NCBI RefSeq assembly: GCF_003315205.1
Contig: NZ_QNRR01000023.1
Coordinates: 1 to 39,103 of the forward strand
Origin: Roseimicrobium gellanilyticum
GTDB taxonomy: Bacteria; Verrucomicrobiota; Verrucomicrobiia; Verrucomicrobiales; Verrucomicrobiaceae
Length of the DNA: 39,103 nt
Reading direction: 5' to 3'
In this document: in pieces, positions 15,326 to 23,690 of the stretch
Position numbering within the stretch: the first letter of the stretch is position 1
Layout of the letters: every line of letters begins with the position of its first letter
The notes under the pieces: model-generated
Databases searched by the model: none
Seen by the model: only the letters and a program-made list of their open reading frames with translations
What the model was told of the DNA's origin: nothing
Position numbers and translations under genes: made by a program

Positions 15326-16057
15326 TTACGCCTGCCGCAGAACAGCTACGAGATGCCGCATCTCCGCCTCCACCTCGGCTTCAGTGGCCACGGTTTGGGC
15401 AATCTCCTCGCGCAACACTTCGCGGTAACGCTGGCGCAGGCGATGCACCGCCACCTTGGCGGCGCCTTCGCTCATGCCGAGAGCAGCGGCCAGTTCCGCC
15501 GGGGGTGGACTTGAAGTGGAGAGCGAAATTTTCAGAACGGCAAAGCGCGTCGTATCGCCCTTTTGCTCATACTCGGCCTGTAGGTTTGCCATGGCTCGAT
15601 CCATCAGCTCCAGTGCCCAGCGGCGATCATAGAGCGCATCGGGCTCCATGCTGTCCGAGGGTTCCAGCGCAAACCGCGCTTCCGCGTTCAGCGCATCCCA
15701 CTCCAAAGCAGGGCGGCCTCCACCACGTTTTTTTGCGGAAGCACGGTCCCAGTCATTGGCCAGGAAGTGTTTGAGCGCTCCCAGCAGATAAGAACGGAAC
15801 TTCCCCCGCGATGGATCGATTCCTGTGATTGGTCGTCCGAGGAGATCCGCAAAGAATGCCTGCGTGAGATCCTGCGCATCATGCGGGGCGTGACCTTTGC
15901 GCCGTACAAATGCGTAGAGGGGATACCAGTAGTCCCGGCACAGGGTGGCCAGGGCAGTGTGCATCTGCGTGGTGTCAGCAGCGCGTTGCGCGGCCAGCAC
16001 CATGCTCCATCGCGTGGTGTGAAATTCTCTCGCTCCGGGAGCGATCGAGTCGTCCAT
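15326..16057 (-). CDS. ECF-type RNA polymerase sigma factor
   Basis: From the ATG at 16055-16057 the product has 243 residues; a GTG three codons upstream is possible. The start 'FHTTRWSMVLAAQ' and region 2 'LCRDYWYPLYAFVRRKGHAPHDAQDLTQAFFADLL' fit a sigma-70 region-2 of the ECF branch found with kinases in Verrucomicrobia and Acidobacteria. 'RGKFRSYLLGALKHFLANDWDRA' follows. Region 4 is 'ELAAALGMSEGAAKVAVHRLRQRYREVLREEI', a helix-turn-helix that reads the -35 element. There is no obvious anti-sigma gene. The kinase just downstream may control it by phosphorylation, which is inference from gene order. Confidence 0.9.
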   Translation of the reverse strand: MDDSIAPGAREFHTTRWSMVLAAQRAADTTQMHTALATLCRDYWYPLYAFVRRKGHAPHDAQDLTQAFFADLLGRPITGIDPSRGKFRSYLLGALKHFLANDWDRASAKKRGGGRPALEWDALNAEARFALEPSDSMEPDALYDRRWALELMDRAMANLQAEYEQKGDTTRFAVLKISLSTSSPPPAELAAALGMSEGAAKVAVHRLRQRYREVLREEIAQTVATEAEVEAEMRHLVAVLRQA

Positions 16058-16110
16058 GGCGAACACTCAGCCGCAATGACCGCCTGCCGTCAATCACGGC
16101 CGTGGTGGCG

Positions 16111-17955
16111 TCAGTTCGCTGCCGGAGGCGTGCCCGGTTTTTCTTCAGGCGGAGCGTTTGGCTGTGGCTTGGGTTTCAGTCCCAGTTCACTTTCGGCGCG
16201 TTGACGGATGGGTTCCTGCGGCGGATTCAGATCCAGGGCGCGCTGCCAGTATTCCCTGGCCTTGTCGGCATTGCCCAGCTTCTGATGTGTCTGCGCGATG
16301 TGATCCAGAATCTCCGCGTCCTCCGGAGTCCACTCCTCCATGAGTTTTTCAGCGCGTTCCAGTTCGGTGAGTGCCTTGTCATACTTTCCCTGGCGGAAGT
16401 ACAGCCAGCCAAGAGAGTCAATGAAGGCCGGCACATCGGGGCGCAGTTCATTTGCTTTGCGCAGCAGGGTCTCGGCCTTGTCGAGGTGCTTGTCCTGCTC
16501 CACCCACATGTAGCCCCAGTAGTTCATGGTGGAGGCAGCGCTGGGGGGATTGTCCGGCGGAGTGAGATCCACGCTCTTCTCAAAGGCTTTCGCCGCCGCA
16601 TCGAACTGCCCGCTGCGCTCCAGGGCGGCGCCCCAGGAAAAATGATAACCCGCATCATTCAGCAGATCCGGGAGACGGGTCTTGGCGAGCTTCGCCGTAT
16701 CCTCAAACATCTTCGCGGCATCCGCGTGCTTCTTCACGGAGTTCAGCGCCAGCGCGCGGAGATAGCCCACCCGCGGCTCTCCCGGGTAGAGCTGCTGAGC
16801 ACGCGCCGTGAAGCGCTCGAAACGTTCATCGTCTCCGGTGGACTCAATGTAGGTCGCGGCCTTGATGTAGTCATCCACATCGCCGCCACCCGCCTGCAGG
16901 GCGGCTTCAAAGTGCTCCGCGGCTTTCTTCGCGAACTCCTTGCGATCTTCTCCAAAGGCGGTGCGGCCGCGCTGCTCATACCTGCCGGCCAGCAGCCGCT
17001 GATGCTCCACATCCGTGGGATACGCCGAGACCAGAGCCTCCAGTGCCTTGAGTGAATCATCCGGCCGCTCCAGCGCTTCATAGAGACGCACGAGACGCTT
17101 GCGGGAGTCCAGGCTGCCGCTGCGTTGCACGACCCATTCACAAATGGTGGCGGCGCGATCGAGTTGATTGCTGAAAAGGAAATAATCCGCGATCCAGAGT
17201 TCCGCGGCCTCATCCTTGGCCTCACGCGCGCGCAGCATCGCCTTGTCAAAGAAGACATTCACCCGTGTGAGATGTTCTCCGCGCTGCTCGGTGTCTGCGA
17301 GAGGCCACACTTCTTGTGCGGCGCGGCCCAGGCGCAGCCAGTATTCTGCCTCCGTCACGGGTTGCTTCGCCGCTCGTTCCAGGGCCTCGGCGGCCTTGGC
17401 GCGTTCCTTCTGGGAGAGGTACAGGCGCACGGCGTTTTCGTACGCATCCGCGCTGTGGGGGAAGCGCGACATTGCCTCTGCGGCCGCTGTGGCCGCACGA
17501 GTCAGCAGGTCATTCTCCGCGCTGCTGTGGGTGAGTGCGAAGTTGGTGAAATTTACATAAGGCTGCGAGCTGGCAGGAGACGCCTTGATGGCATCCTCCA
17601 GCAGCTTCACCGCGGCTTCCATGCCTTGGTAGTTCAGCGCCATCTCAGCGATGTGCGCCACCAGGTCCGGCTCCGCGCCGCCCTTTTCAAGGAAGGCGAG
17701 GTAGTGCCCCAGGGCTTCGCGCATGCGTCCCTCATCCTCCAGCATGCGGGCGCTCACATAGTGGGCGTGGGCTTGAGCCAGTTTCTCCCGGGTGGGTTGC
17801 AGGGAAAGATCCGCAGCCACCGGCTCATTCGACTGCACATCGGCACGGGTGGGGGCTCCGTGCAAAGATCCCACGCTCAATAGGATACCAAAGCTGAGAC
17901 CAGTGCCAAACCGAAGGCCTGGACGGGGGCGCGGGGACATCTTCATCGGGGGCAT
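16111..17955 (-). CDS. Secreted tetratricopeptide repeat (TPR) protein
   Basis: The product has 614 residues from the ATG at 17953-17955; another ATG three codons later is possible. The reading frame stays open further upstream, but that part runs over the divergent gene and is not protein-like. A basic start and hydrophobic run 'GTGLSFGILLSVGSLHGAP' suggests a signal peptide. The rest is helical repeats of TPR type. The clearest are near the C-terminus ('DSLGWLYFRQGKYDKALTELERA' and 'AQTHQKLGNADKAREYWQRALDLNP'), followed by a proline-rich tail. It probably acts as a periplasmic scaffold. It is the first gene of the minus-strand run with the sigma factor (44-53 bases downstream, depending on the sigma start), and is divergent from paralogue A about 80 bases away. 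Confidence 0.85.
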   Translation of the reverse strand: MPPMKMSPRPRPGLRFGTGLSFGILLSVGSLHGAPTRADVQSNEPVAADLSLQPTREKLAQAHAHYVSARMLEDEGRMREALGHYLAFLEKGGAEPDLVAHIAEMALNYQGMEAAVKLLEDAIKASPASSQPYVNFTNFALTHSSAENDLLTRAATAAAEAMSRFPHSADAYENAVRLYLSQKERAKAAEALERAAKQPVTEAEYWLRLGRAAQEVWPLADTEQRGEHLTRVNVFFDKAMLRAREAKDEAAELWIADYFLFSNQLDRAATICEWVVQRSGSLDSRKRLVRLYEALERPDDSLKALEALVSAYPTDVEHQRLLAGRYEQRGRTAFGEDRKEFAKKAAEHFEAALQAGGGDVDDYIKAATYIESTGDDERFERFTARAQQLYPGEPRVGYLRALALNSVKKHADAAKMFEDTAKLAKTRLPDLLNDAGYHFSWGAALERSGQFDAAAKAFEKSVDLTPPDNPPSAASTMNYWGYMWVEQDKHLDKAETLLRKANELRPDVPAFIDSLGWLYFRQGKYDKALTELERAEKLMEEWTPEDAEILDHIAQTHQKLGNADKAREYWQRALDLNPPQEPIRQRAESELGLKPKPQPNAPPEEKPGTPPAAN

Positions 17956-18034
17956 GAGGACTCTGACAACAAAGTAACACGGACTGTGCCACGAAATGTT
18001 TTCTAACGCGAGCATGTTTCGAGGCGCTTCTTGA

Positions 18035-20059
18035 ATGAAAATTTTGGCGAAGGATACGGAGAATGTGCGACCAAGATCTCCCCTACCTATGGATACCGCA
18101 CCCTCGATGCATATTGGCACGGCTGCCCGGACGGCCGGAATGCGCATTGATACGGGGAACTTTTCCCAGCTGGGAGCGAGTGTCGAATCCGAGCTGTGGG
18201 TGACGCGAAACTTTCAGTTACCAGACAGTTTCTCCAGTGAATGTTTGGAGAGCAGCCCCCGGCCCGCTGCATCTGGAAGATCGGGAAGGCATGGCTCATC
18301 AAATGTGATGGTGGCATTTCCTGCCGTTCCAGACGAGGACGCGCCCGTCGCTGCGTGGCATCTGGCCATCGCCCAATCTACCGGCATCGTATCACGTTGG
18401 CTTGCGAAACTGGGTCTTGAGGCACCCGAGGGCAGCCACTTTCTCTACGAGGAAGACTCCGCCACTCTGGCGGTGCGGACGACCGCCGAGCATCTTGCAC
18501 TGCTGGAGCAGGTCTTTGCAGCCTACCGGCGGAAAGTGCCGCAGATGCTCGTCTTCGAGCTGGAGGTGCTGGAAGCTGCGGCCACGCTGGTGCGCTGGAG
18601 CCTCGCGGAATCCCAGGACAGGAAGGATCACTCGGAAGTCTTCAGCCATCTGCAGATGCTGGCGAATACCGGAGAAGTGAGATCCGTGCGTCAGATCCGT
18701 CTGGAAACCCGCTCCGGGCAGCGAGCAGTCTCTGAGTCAGATTTTGATGAGGCGGGTGGCTCTGCGGGAGCGGCCGCGCCTCTCTCCCGTGGCGCGCGTC
18801 TGGTGGTGGAGGCGGAGATCAATCCTGAGGAGCCCGACATCTCGCTGAAGATCGACTTCAGTTTCCTCTCTTCCACCGCAGGTACCAACGGGAATGGTGA
18901 GACGGCGGAAAAAGTGCGCCAATTGCGGCTGGTGACCAGCACGATGATGGGAGCGGGTACTTCACGCCTGCTGGCAGTCTGTGCTCCGGCACATGGCCAG
19001 AGCGGCCTGATGCAGGCCGCATTCCTCCGGGCGGAAATGGTGCCACTCTTGCCACTGGAGAATGCCCGGCTGGCAGATTGTCTTGAACGCCACGCCGCCG
19101 TGCCACCACTGGCCGCTGGCGCCGGTGACGGAGCTGGCGCGAAATCGCGCATGGAAGTGCGCGTCATCCGGATGAAGCCCGAGCTTTGCCCCTCCCGTAC
19201 CGGCTTCTCTTCGGAGGCCCTCGTGCAGACGCTCAAGTACCACGGCGTTTCCTTTCCCGACGGCGCTCGTGTGGATCACCTTTTGCCAGTGTCCATTCTG
19301 GTGGCCAGGAACACGCCCCGGAATCTGGACACCATGCAGACTTTCCTGGAAGGCACGAAAGTGCAGCTCGCCAAAGTGGCAAACCTCACCCTGGAGATCG
19401 TGGAAGGGGAGACAAGCCTGATGCGTGGCTTCATGGGGCGCTCGCGCAATGTGGCAGATCACCGGGATTTCTGGAAAGAAGTGGAAGCTCTGGCCACCGA
19501 GGGCCGGATGCGATTATTGCGTACCGCGCGTCTGGAAGTCCGGCATGGGGAGAAGGGATGGTTCGCGGCTGGAAATGTGTCCAGTCCAGGGCCGGTGTCA
19601 GCGCTGGAGATGTCTTCAGGTGCAGCGGCGCGGACTGCGCCGAGTGTGGTGCGTAGCGGAGTGGTGAACCGGGACGGCGCCGCCAAGGGAACGCGGAATG
19701 GCATTCACCCGCCGAAGTTTGCCGCCCCCGCCCGTCTCATCGGAACCTGGCTGGAAGTGGCGCCTGTCATCAGTGGCAACAGCATGGATGTGGAGGTGGA
19801 GATTGAGCACCACTACATCGCTTCCACGGAGTTTCCTGCGAGGCATGGCGTGGCGGGATATCTCAGTGAGGCGGAGCACGCGCTTGCCAGCTACCGGCGC
19901 TTCCGCTGCAGTTCCTCCCTGGCTGCCAGACCGGGCATGGTGCGCCTCGTGGGTGTCTGGTCTCCTGAGGAGAGTATTTCCGATTCCGGCCGTTCCGTGA
20001 TGCAGGCTGCCTTTTTGCGGGTGGACCTCGCATGGGCCAGGGTGGAGGAGCGTTCGTAG
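18035..20059 (+). CDS. Duplicated secretin-like paralogue A
   Basis: This 674-residue protein is one of four paralogues in the window (A-D) with no family I recognise. Half 1 (about 52-335) runs WVTRNFQLP (55-63), 'PEGSHFLYEEDSATLAVRT' (131-149), ELEVLEA (175-181), RLETRSGQRA (222-231), a variant of LEVDP, RLLAV (311-315) and AAFLRAE (328-334). Half 2 (373-667) runs GVSFPDG (404-410), LEIVEGE (453-459), a weakened RLE motif (499-509), WLEVAPVI (572-579), EIEHHY (589-594), RLVGVWSP (637-644) and AAFLRVD (658-664). It is read as two secretin N-domain plus beta-domain units. Unlike B-D it has no signal peptide, and an in-frame TGA directly precedes the ATG. Its partner across the divergent gap is the TPR gene. 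Confidence 0.75.
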   Translation: MKILAKDTENVRPRSPLPMDTAPSMHIGTAARTAGMRIDTGNFSQLGASVESELWVTRNFQLPDSFSSECLESSPRPAASGRSGRHGSSNVMVAFPAVPDEDAPVAAWHLAIAQSTGIVSRWLAKLGLEAPEGSHFLYEEDSATLAVRTTAEHLALLEQVFAAYRRKVPQMLVFELEVLEAAATLVRWSLAESQDRKDHSEVFSHLQMLANTGEVRSVRQIRLETRSGQRAVSESDFDEAGGSAGAAAPLSRGARLVVEAEINPEEPDISLKIDFSFLSSTAGTNGNGETAEKVRQLRLVTSTMMGAGTSRLLAVCAPAHGQSGLMQAAFLRAEMVPLLPLENARLADCLERHAAVPPLAAGAGDGAGAKSRMEVRVIRMKPELCPSRTGFSSEALVQTLKYHGVSFPDGARVDHLLPVSILVARNTPRNLDTMQTFLEGTKVQLAKVANLTLEIVEGETSLMRGFMGRSRNVADHRDFWKEVEALATEGRMRLLRTARLEVRHGEKGWFAAGNVSSPGPVSALEMSSGAAARTAPSVVRSGVVNRDGAAKGTRNGIHPPKFAAPARLIGTWLEVAPVISGNSMDVEVEIEHHYIASTEFPARHGVAGYLSEAEHALASYRRFRCSSSLAARPGMVRLVGVWSPEESISDSGRSVMQAAFLRVDLAWARVEERS

Positions 20060-20207
20060 TTTGCGTCCATCGACTGAAACGGGCGCGGCGTTGGGATCAC
20101 AGGTTTGAAAGACGCGGCAACTATTGCTCGACGGCACTGCTGAAACTCCGCTATAAACGCGGCGTTGGCTGGCACAGCGCAGGTGCCTCGGATGATTGCT
20201 TCACACC

Positions 20208-21533
20208 ATGCATCGAGCCCGGATCTTCATGAACTTTCAGAGCACGTTCATCGCCGTGGGCCTGATGGCCGCTCATGCGGTTGGCGCGCAGGAAACGCCC
20301 AGGCCGTATGAAGCGGACGTGGCCTTTCTGCTGAAGGAGTTCGAGGCAAAAGCTGGTCCACTCCTGAAGAAGAAGGGCGTGGATTGGGCTGCCGTGAAGG
20401 TGGAGTGCACAAGGGCTGCGAAAAACGTGAAGACGGATGAAGAGCATCTCAAGCTGGTGATGCGCTTGATTGGCCAACTTCGAGATGGCCATGCGGGTAT
20501 CCGCGACTCAAAGGTGAAGTGGCCGGATGAGTCGCAAGGCCGCAAGTATTCCGGACCGGGGATCATGCTGCTGATAAGCGAGGGCAAGGTGTATGTAAGC
20601 GCTGCTTATGATCGCGTGGCGGAACAAGGCCTGGGACCCGGTGCTGAGGTGGTGAAGGTCGATGGCATGCCTGCAATGGAATGGCTGCGCAAACGCGCGA
20701 AGGAGAAGCAGGACGAGGGTAGTGGCTACTCCACGGATCACCAGGCGCTGTATGCTGCCTGTCATTGGGGGCTCGCGGGCTGGGATGGCACTACGATTAC
20801 ATTTGAAACGAAGGACACGGCGACTGGCGCGGTGAAAGAGGTGAAACTGACACGTGGGGGCGGCACGAACTTTGTGCCCTCAGGACGCGTGTACAATCCG
20901 GTGGATCGCAAACGTGTGGGTAGGCAGACCTATGGCAAGACCGCGGAGGGATTCGGCTACATCCATCTCCGTGATGTGCCGGACGACCTGCCCCAGCAAC
21001 TCGATCAAATGCTGAAGGATCTCGGCGATGTGCCCGGACTCATCCTCGACGTGCGCGCGAATGGCGGCGGCGCCTGCGATCACGAAGCCGTGTTCGGTCG
21101 CTTCCTTGCGAAAGGGCAAACGTGGAAGCAATACACCGGCGCAGGTGATCATCCCTACACTGGCCCCATGGTGGTGATCGTAGATGCCGGCGTGCGCTCT
21201 GCGGGCGAGACCATCGGCGGCATGTTCAAGGAGGATGGCCGCGCCTACATGATAGGTGACTCACCCACAGCGGGCACTTCTTCGCAGAAGACAGAGGTCA
21301 CCACGCCCAGTGGATTGTTCACCATCCGATACTCCGTGGCGAGCAACATGGGCCGGTTCAATGCAGGCCGCGGTATCGAAGGCATCGGTGTGCCACCTCA
21401 TGAAATTGTGCCGATGAAGGCGGAGGACCTGCGCAAGAAGGAAGACACCGAAGTGAAGCGCGCCGTGGAGCTGCTGCAGAAGGGATTTCCGAAGGGCGTG
21501 GTGGAGTATCAGCACACCGTGAAATGGGAGTGA
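20208..21533 (+). CDS. S41-family peptidase (PDZ + tail-specific protease fold)
   Basis: From the ATG at 20208 the product has 441 residues; a TTG at 20196 and an ATG at 20229 are alternatives. 'MHRARIFMNFQSTFIAVGLMAAHAVGA' reads as a signal peptide. A PDZ-like part follows ('GLGPGAEVVKVDGMPAMEWL'), then the S41 core: 'FGYIHLRDVPDD', 'GLILDVRANGGGACDHEAVFGRF', and nucleophile Ser331 in 'RSAGETIGGMF'. The 'GTSSQK' segment holds no Lys where C-terminal processing proteases keep their catalytic Lys ('GKGxxQ'). It may therefore belong to the tricorn/IRBP-like branch that uses Ser with His and Glu. It is probably a periplasmic protease. It lies between paralogue A and the C45 fusion, all on plus. 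Confidence 0.85.
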   Translation: MHRARIFMNFQSTFIAVGLMAAHAVGAQETPRPYEADVAFLLKEFEAKAGPLLKKKGVDWAAVKVECTRAAKNVKTDEEHLKLVMRLIGQLRDGHAGIRDSKVKWPDESQGRKYSGPGIMLLISEGKVYVSAAYDRVAEQGLGPGAEVVKVDGMPAMEWLRKRAKEKQDEGSGYSTDHQALYAACHWGLAGWDGTTITFETKDTATGAVKEVKLTRGGGTNFVPSGRVYNPVDRKRVGRQTYGKTAEGFGYIHLRDVPDDLPQQLDQMLKDLGDVPGLILDVRANGGGACDHEAVFGRFLAKGQTWKQYTGAGDHPYTGPMVVIVDAGVRSAGETIGGMFKEDGRAYMIGDSPTAGTSSQKTEVTTPSGLFTIRYSVASNMGRFNAGRGIEGIGVPPHEIVPMKAEDLRKKEDTEVKRAVELLQKGFPKGVVEYQHTVKWE

Positions 21534-21709
21534 CGTGGGGCCGACCAACTCGCGGGCGCGGAGCCTCTTTTCCCGAAATTGCCGATTTGTGTACACCAAC
21601 CGACAGCGTGTGCGTGTTACATTGCGGGATGGGGTGGTGGAAATGCGACTTGTCACCAAAGCGCTGGCCGGGGCAGAATACTGTCCCCCGAGGCATCGGG
21701 TTCATCGAG

Positions 21710-23626
21710 ATGAAAGCGATCCACACTCAGGCGTTGTTTTTCCTATTGGCATTGGTCCTGTGCACGCCCGCCATGCGGGTGCAGGCTCAGGCAGCGCCCA
21801 CCGCACCACCACCCACGCTTGCCGCAGCCGTCCAGCACGTGCTTTCGGTCGTGTCGCCGGAAGCAGGGGCAGAAGCCAGAACGTTCTCCACCACACTCAA
21901 GGTGGTGAAGGCAGAGGGATTGCCGAAGGAATTGGTGGGGAAGGAGGCGAGGATCGCCTATCAAGCGCCAGACCGTTTCTTCCTCGAAGTGGAGGTGAAA
22001 GGGGACACTCTCTCGGCAGGTTCGGATGGGGTGAAGCTGTGGATGCGCTCAGCGAAAAAGAAGTTTGCCCTCGTGGGTTCACCGGACGTGCCGCGCTTTC
22101 GCACGGATACGGGCAAGGTGGATGGAACGAAGCTGCCACCCATCAAGGTGCCAGTCGCACGCGAACAGATGATGCTCATGCCGCTGCTCTGCACGGTGGA
22201 GACAAAAGCGGATGAAGTGGTGCAAGGCGAGGCGTGCAGTGTGTTGACACTCGTGCCGCGCCCAGAAGCGCAGAAGTCGATGAAGCTGCCAGACGTGGCC
22301 GTGACTTTCTGGGTGCGCAAGGGCGATGCTGTGCCGCTGCGCTTTGGCGTGGCAGATGGAAAGGGCAAGGAGGTCGTGGTGGAACTGGTGAATCCGGATC
22401 TGGAGCCTGCGTGGGCAGACTCGCAGTGGAAGTTGCCTGCGGCTGACGACGACAGAGTGGAGACCGTGGCGCTGAGCCATCTCACGCGTTTCATTCCTGC
22501 CGCTCTCAGCAGCCTGGGTCAGAAAATTCCGACCTTGGGGCCAGTGACAGGCGAGCGCCGGGTGGTGGCGCGTCACGGAAAGGGTCGTTTGGAGGTGCGG
22601 GATGGCACGCAGGTGCTTTTCCTCAAGGGAACGCCGGAAGAGATAGGGGAGCAGCACGGCACCATCATGAAGAAAGAAGTGCGGTTCCTCGTGGACCGCA
22701 TCTTGTACGGCGTGGGTGTAGGCAGCTCCTTTGCAAAGGGCACGTGGTTTTTCGGCGAAATCGAATCGGCGCAGGCGCGTTTGCAACCCTTCGTGAGTGA
22801 GGCGCACCTCCGTGAGATGGATGCCCTTGCCGCAGCATCTGGGGTGCGTGTGGAGGAGGCCCGACTGGCGAATTTCTTCCCGGAACTCTTCCACTGCAGC
22901 GGATTCGCCATCTATGGTGATGCCACGGCTGGTGGCCGCATGTATCATGGTCGCGTCCTCGACTACATGAAGGGCGTGGGCTTGGAGCAGAATGCGTGTG
23001 TCATCGTCATGCAGCCGGAGGGCGCGCATGCCTGGGTGAACTTGGGTTATGCGGGCTTCCTCGGCACGGTGACCGCGATGAATGAGAAACAGATCGCTAT
23101 CGGCGAGATGGGCGGCAAGGGCGAAGGCAACTGGGATGGCAAACCCATGGCCCAGCTCATGCGCGAAGTGATGGAGCAGGCCGATACCCTCGATGAAGCT
23201 GTGGAGATCATGCGCCGCGGCCCGCGCACCTGTGAGTACTACTATGTGATCTCTGATGGCAAGACCAAGCGCGCCGTAGGCATCGCCGCCACCCCGACCA
23301 CCTTCGAGACCATCTGGGCCGGTGACACCCATCCGAAGCTGCCGCACGCCATGAAGGACACTGTGCTCATGTCTGCCGGCGATCGTTACGAAGCCCTCAC
23401 CGAACGCGTGAAGCAGGGCTACGGAAAATTCGAGATGGAAACCGCCCGCGACCTCATGACGCGCCCCGTGTGCATGACCTCCAACATCCAGTCCGTCCTT
23501 TTTGCCCCGGAGACCTTGGACTTCTGGGTGGCCAATGCCGACGGCGAGAACGTCGCCAGCCACACACGGTACACGCACTACAATCTGAAAGAGCTCCTGC
23601 AACCCGAGGGCGTGGCGGGGGAGTAG
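21710..23626 (+). CDS. LolA-like domain fused to C45 (acyl-CoA:6-APA acyltransferase-like) Ntn-hydrolase
   Basis: The product has 638 residues from the ATG at 21710, chosen because it begins a good signal peptide (MKAIHTQALFFLLALVLCTP). The open frame further upstream is not protein-like. Residues about 40-265 resemble an outer-membrane lipoprotein carrier or DUF2092-type half barrel ('TLKVVKAEG', 'APDRFFLEVEVKGDTLSAGSDGVKLWM'). From about 300 it follows the C45/AAT family: 'KGTPEEIGEQHG' (about 306-317) and then the nucleophile Cys396 in 'FHCSGFAIYGDATAGGRMYHGRVLDY', where the order Cys-Ser-Gly/Ser-Phe plus 'GDAT..G....GR.LD' is typical. Family enzymes self-cleave before this Cys. If so here, the LolA-like half would be released as a separate chain. 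The substrate is unknown. Confidence 0.78.
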   Translation: MKAIHTQALFFLLALVLCTPAMRVQAQAAPTAPPPTLAAAVQHVLSVVSPEAGAEARTFSTTLKVVKAEGLPKELVGKEARIAYQAPDRFFLEVEVKGDTLSAGSDGVKLWMRSAKKKFALVGSPDVPRFRTDTGKVDGTKLPPIKVPVAREQMMLMPLLCTVETKADEVVQGEACSVLTLVPRPEAQKSMKLPDVAVTFWVRKGDAVPLRFGVADGKGKEVVVELVNPDLEPAWADSQWKLPAADDDRVETVALSHLTRFIPAALSSLGQKIPTLGPVTGERRVVARHGKGRLEVRDGTQVLFLKGTPEEIGEQHGTIMKKEVRFLVDRILYGVGVGSSFAKGTWFFGEIESAQARLQPFVSEAHLREMDALAAASGVRVEEARLANFFPELFHCSGFAIYGDATAGGRMYHGRVLDYMKGVGLEQNACVIVMQPEGAHAWVNLGYAGFLGTVTAMNEKQIAIGEMGGKGEGNWDGKPMAQLMREVMEQADTLDEAVEIMRRGPRTCEYYYVISDGKTKRAVGIAATPTTFETIWAGDTHPKLPHAMKDTVLMSAGDRYEALTERVKQGYGKFEMETARDLMTRPVCMTSNIQSVLFAPETLDFWVANADGENVASHTRYTHYNLKELLQPEGVAGE

Positions 23627-23690
23627 GCAGAGTGGAGCTGAGCGGAAGATCAAAACGCAAAGCAGCGGAGCAGCAAAGACTGAAGAACCG

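Noticed and set aside
17956-18147. N-terminal extension of the TPR gene to 18147
   Set aside because: The added 64 residues overlap the divergent gene and contain no repeat. The ATG at 17953-17955 gives a signal-peptide-like start.
22079-23653. Minus-strand open frame of 524 codons opposite the C45 fusion
   Set aside because: It has no motif, and its residue make-up mirrors the plus-strand codons. The plus frame has a recognisable C45 signature.
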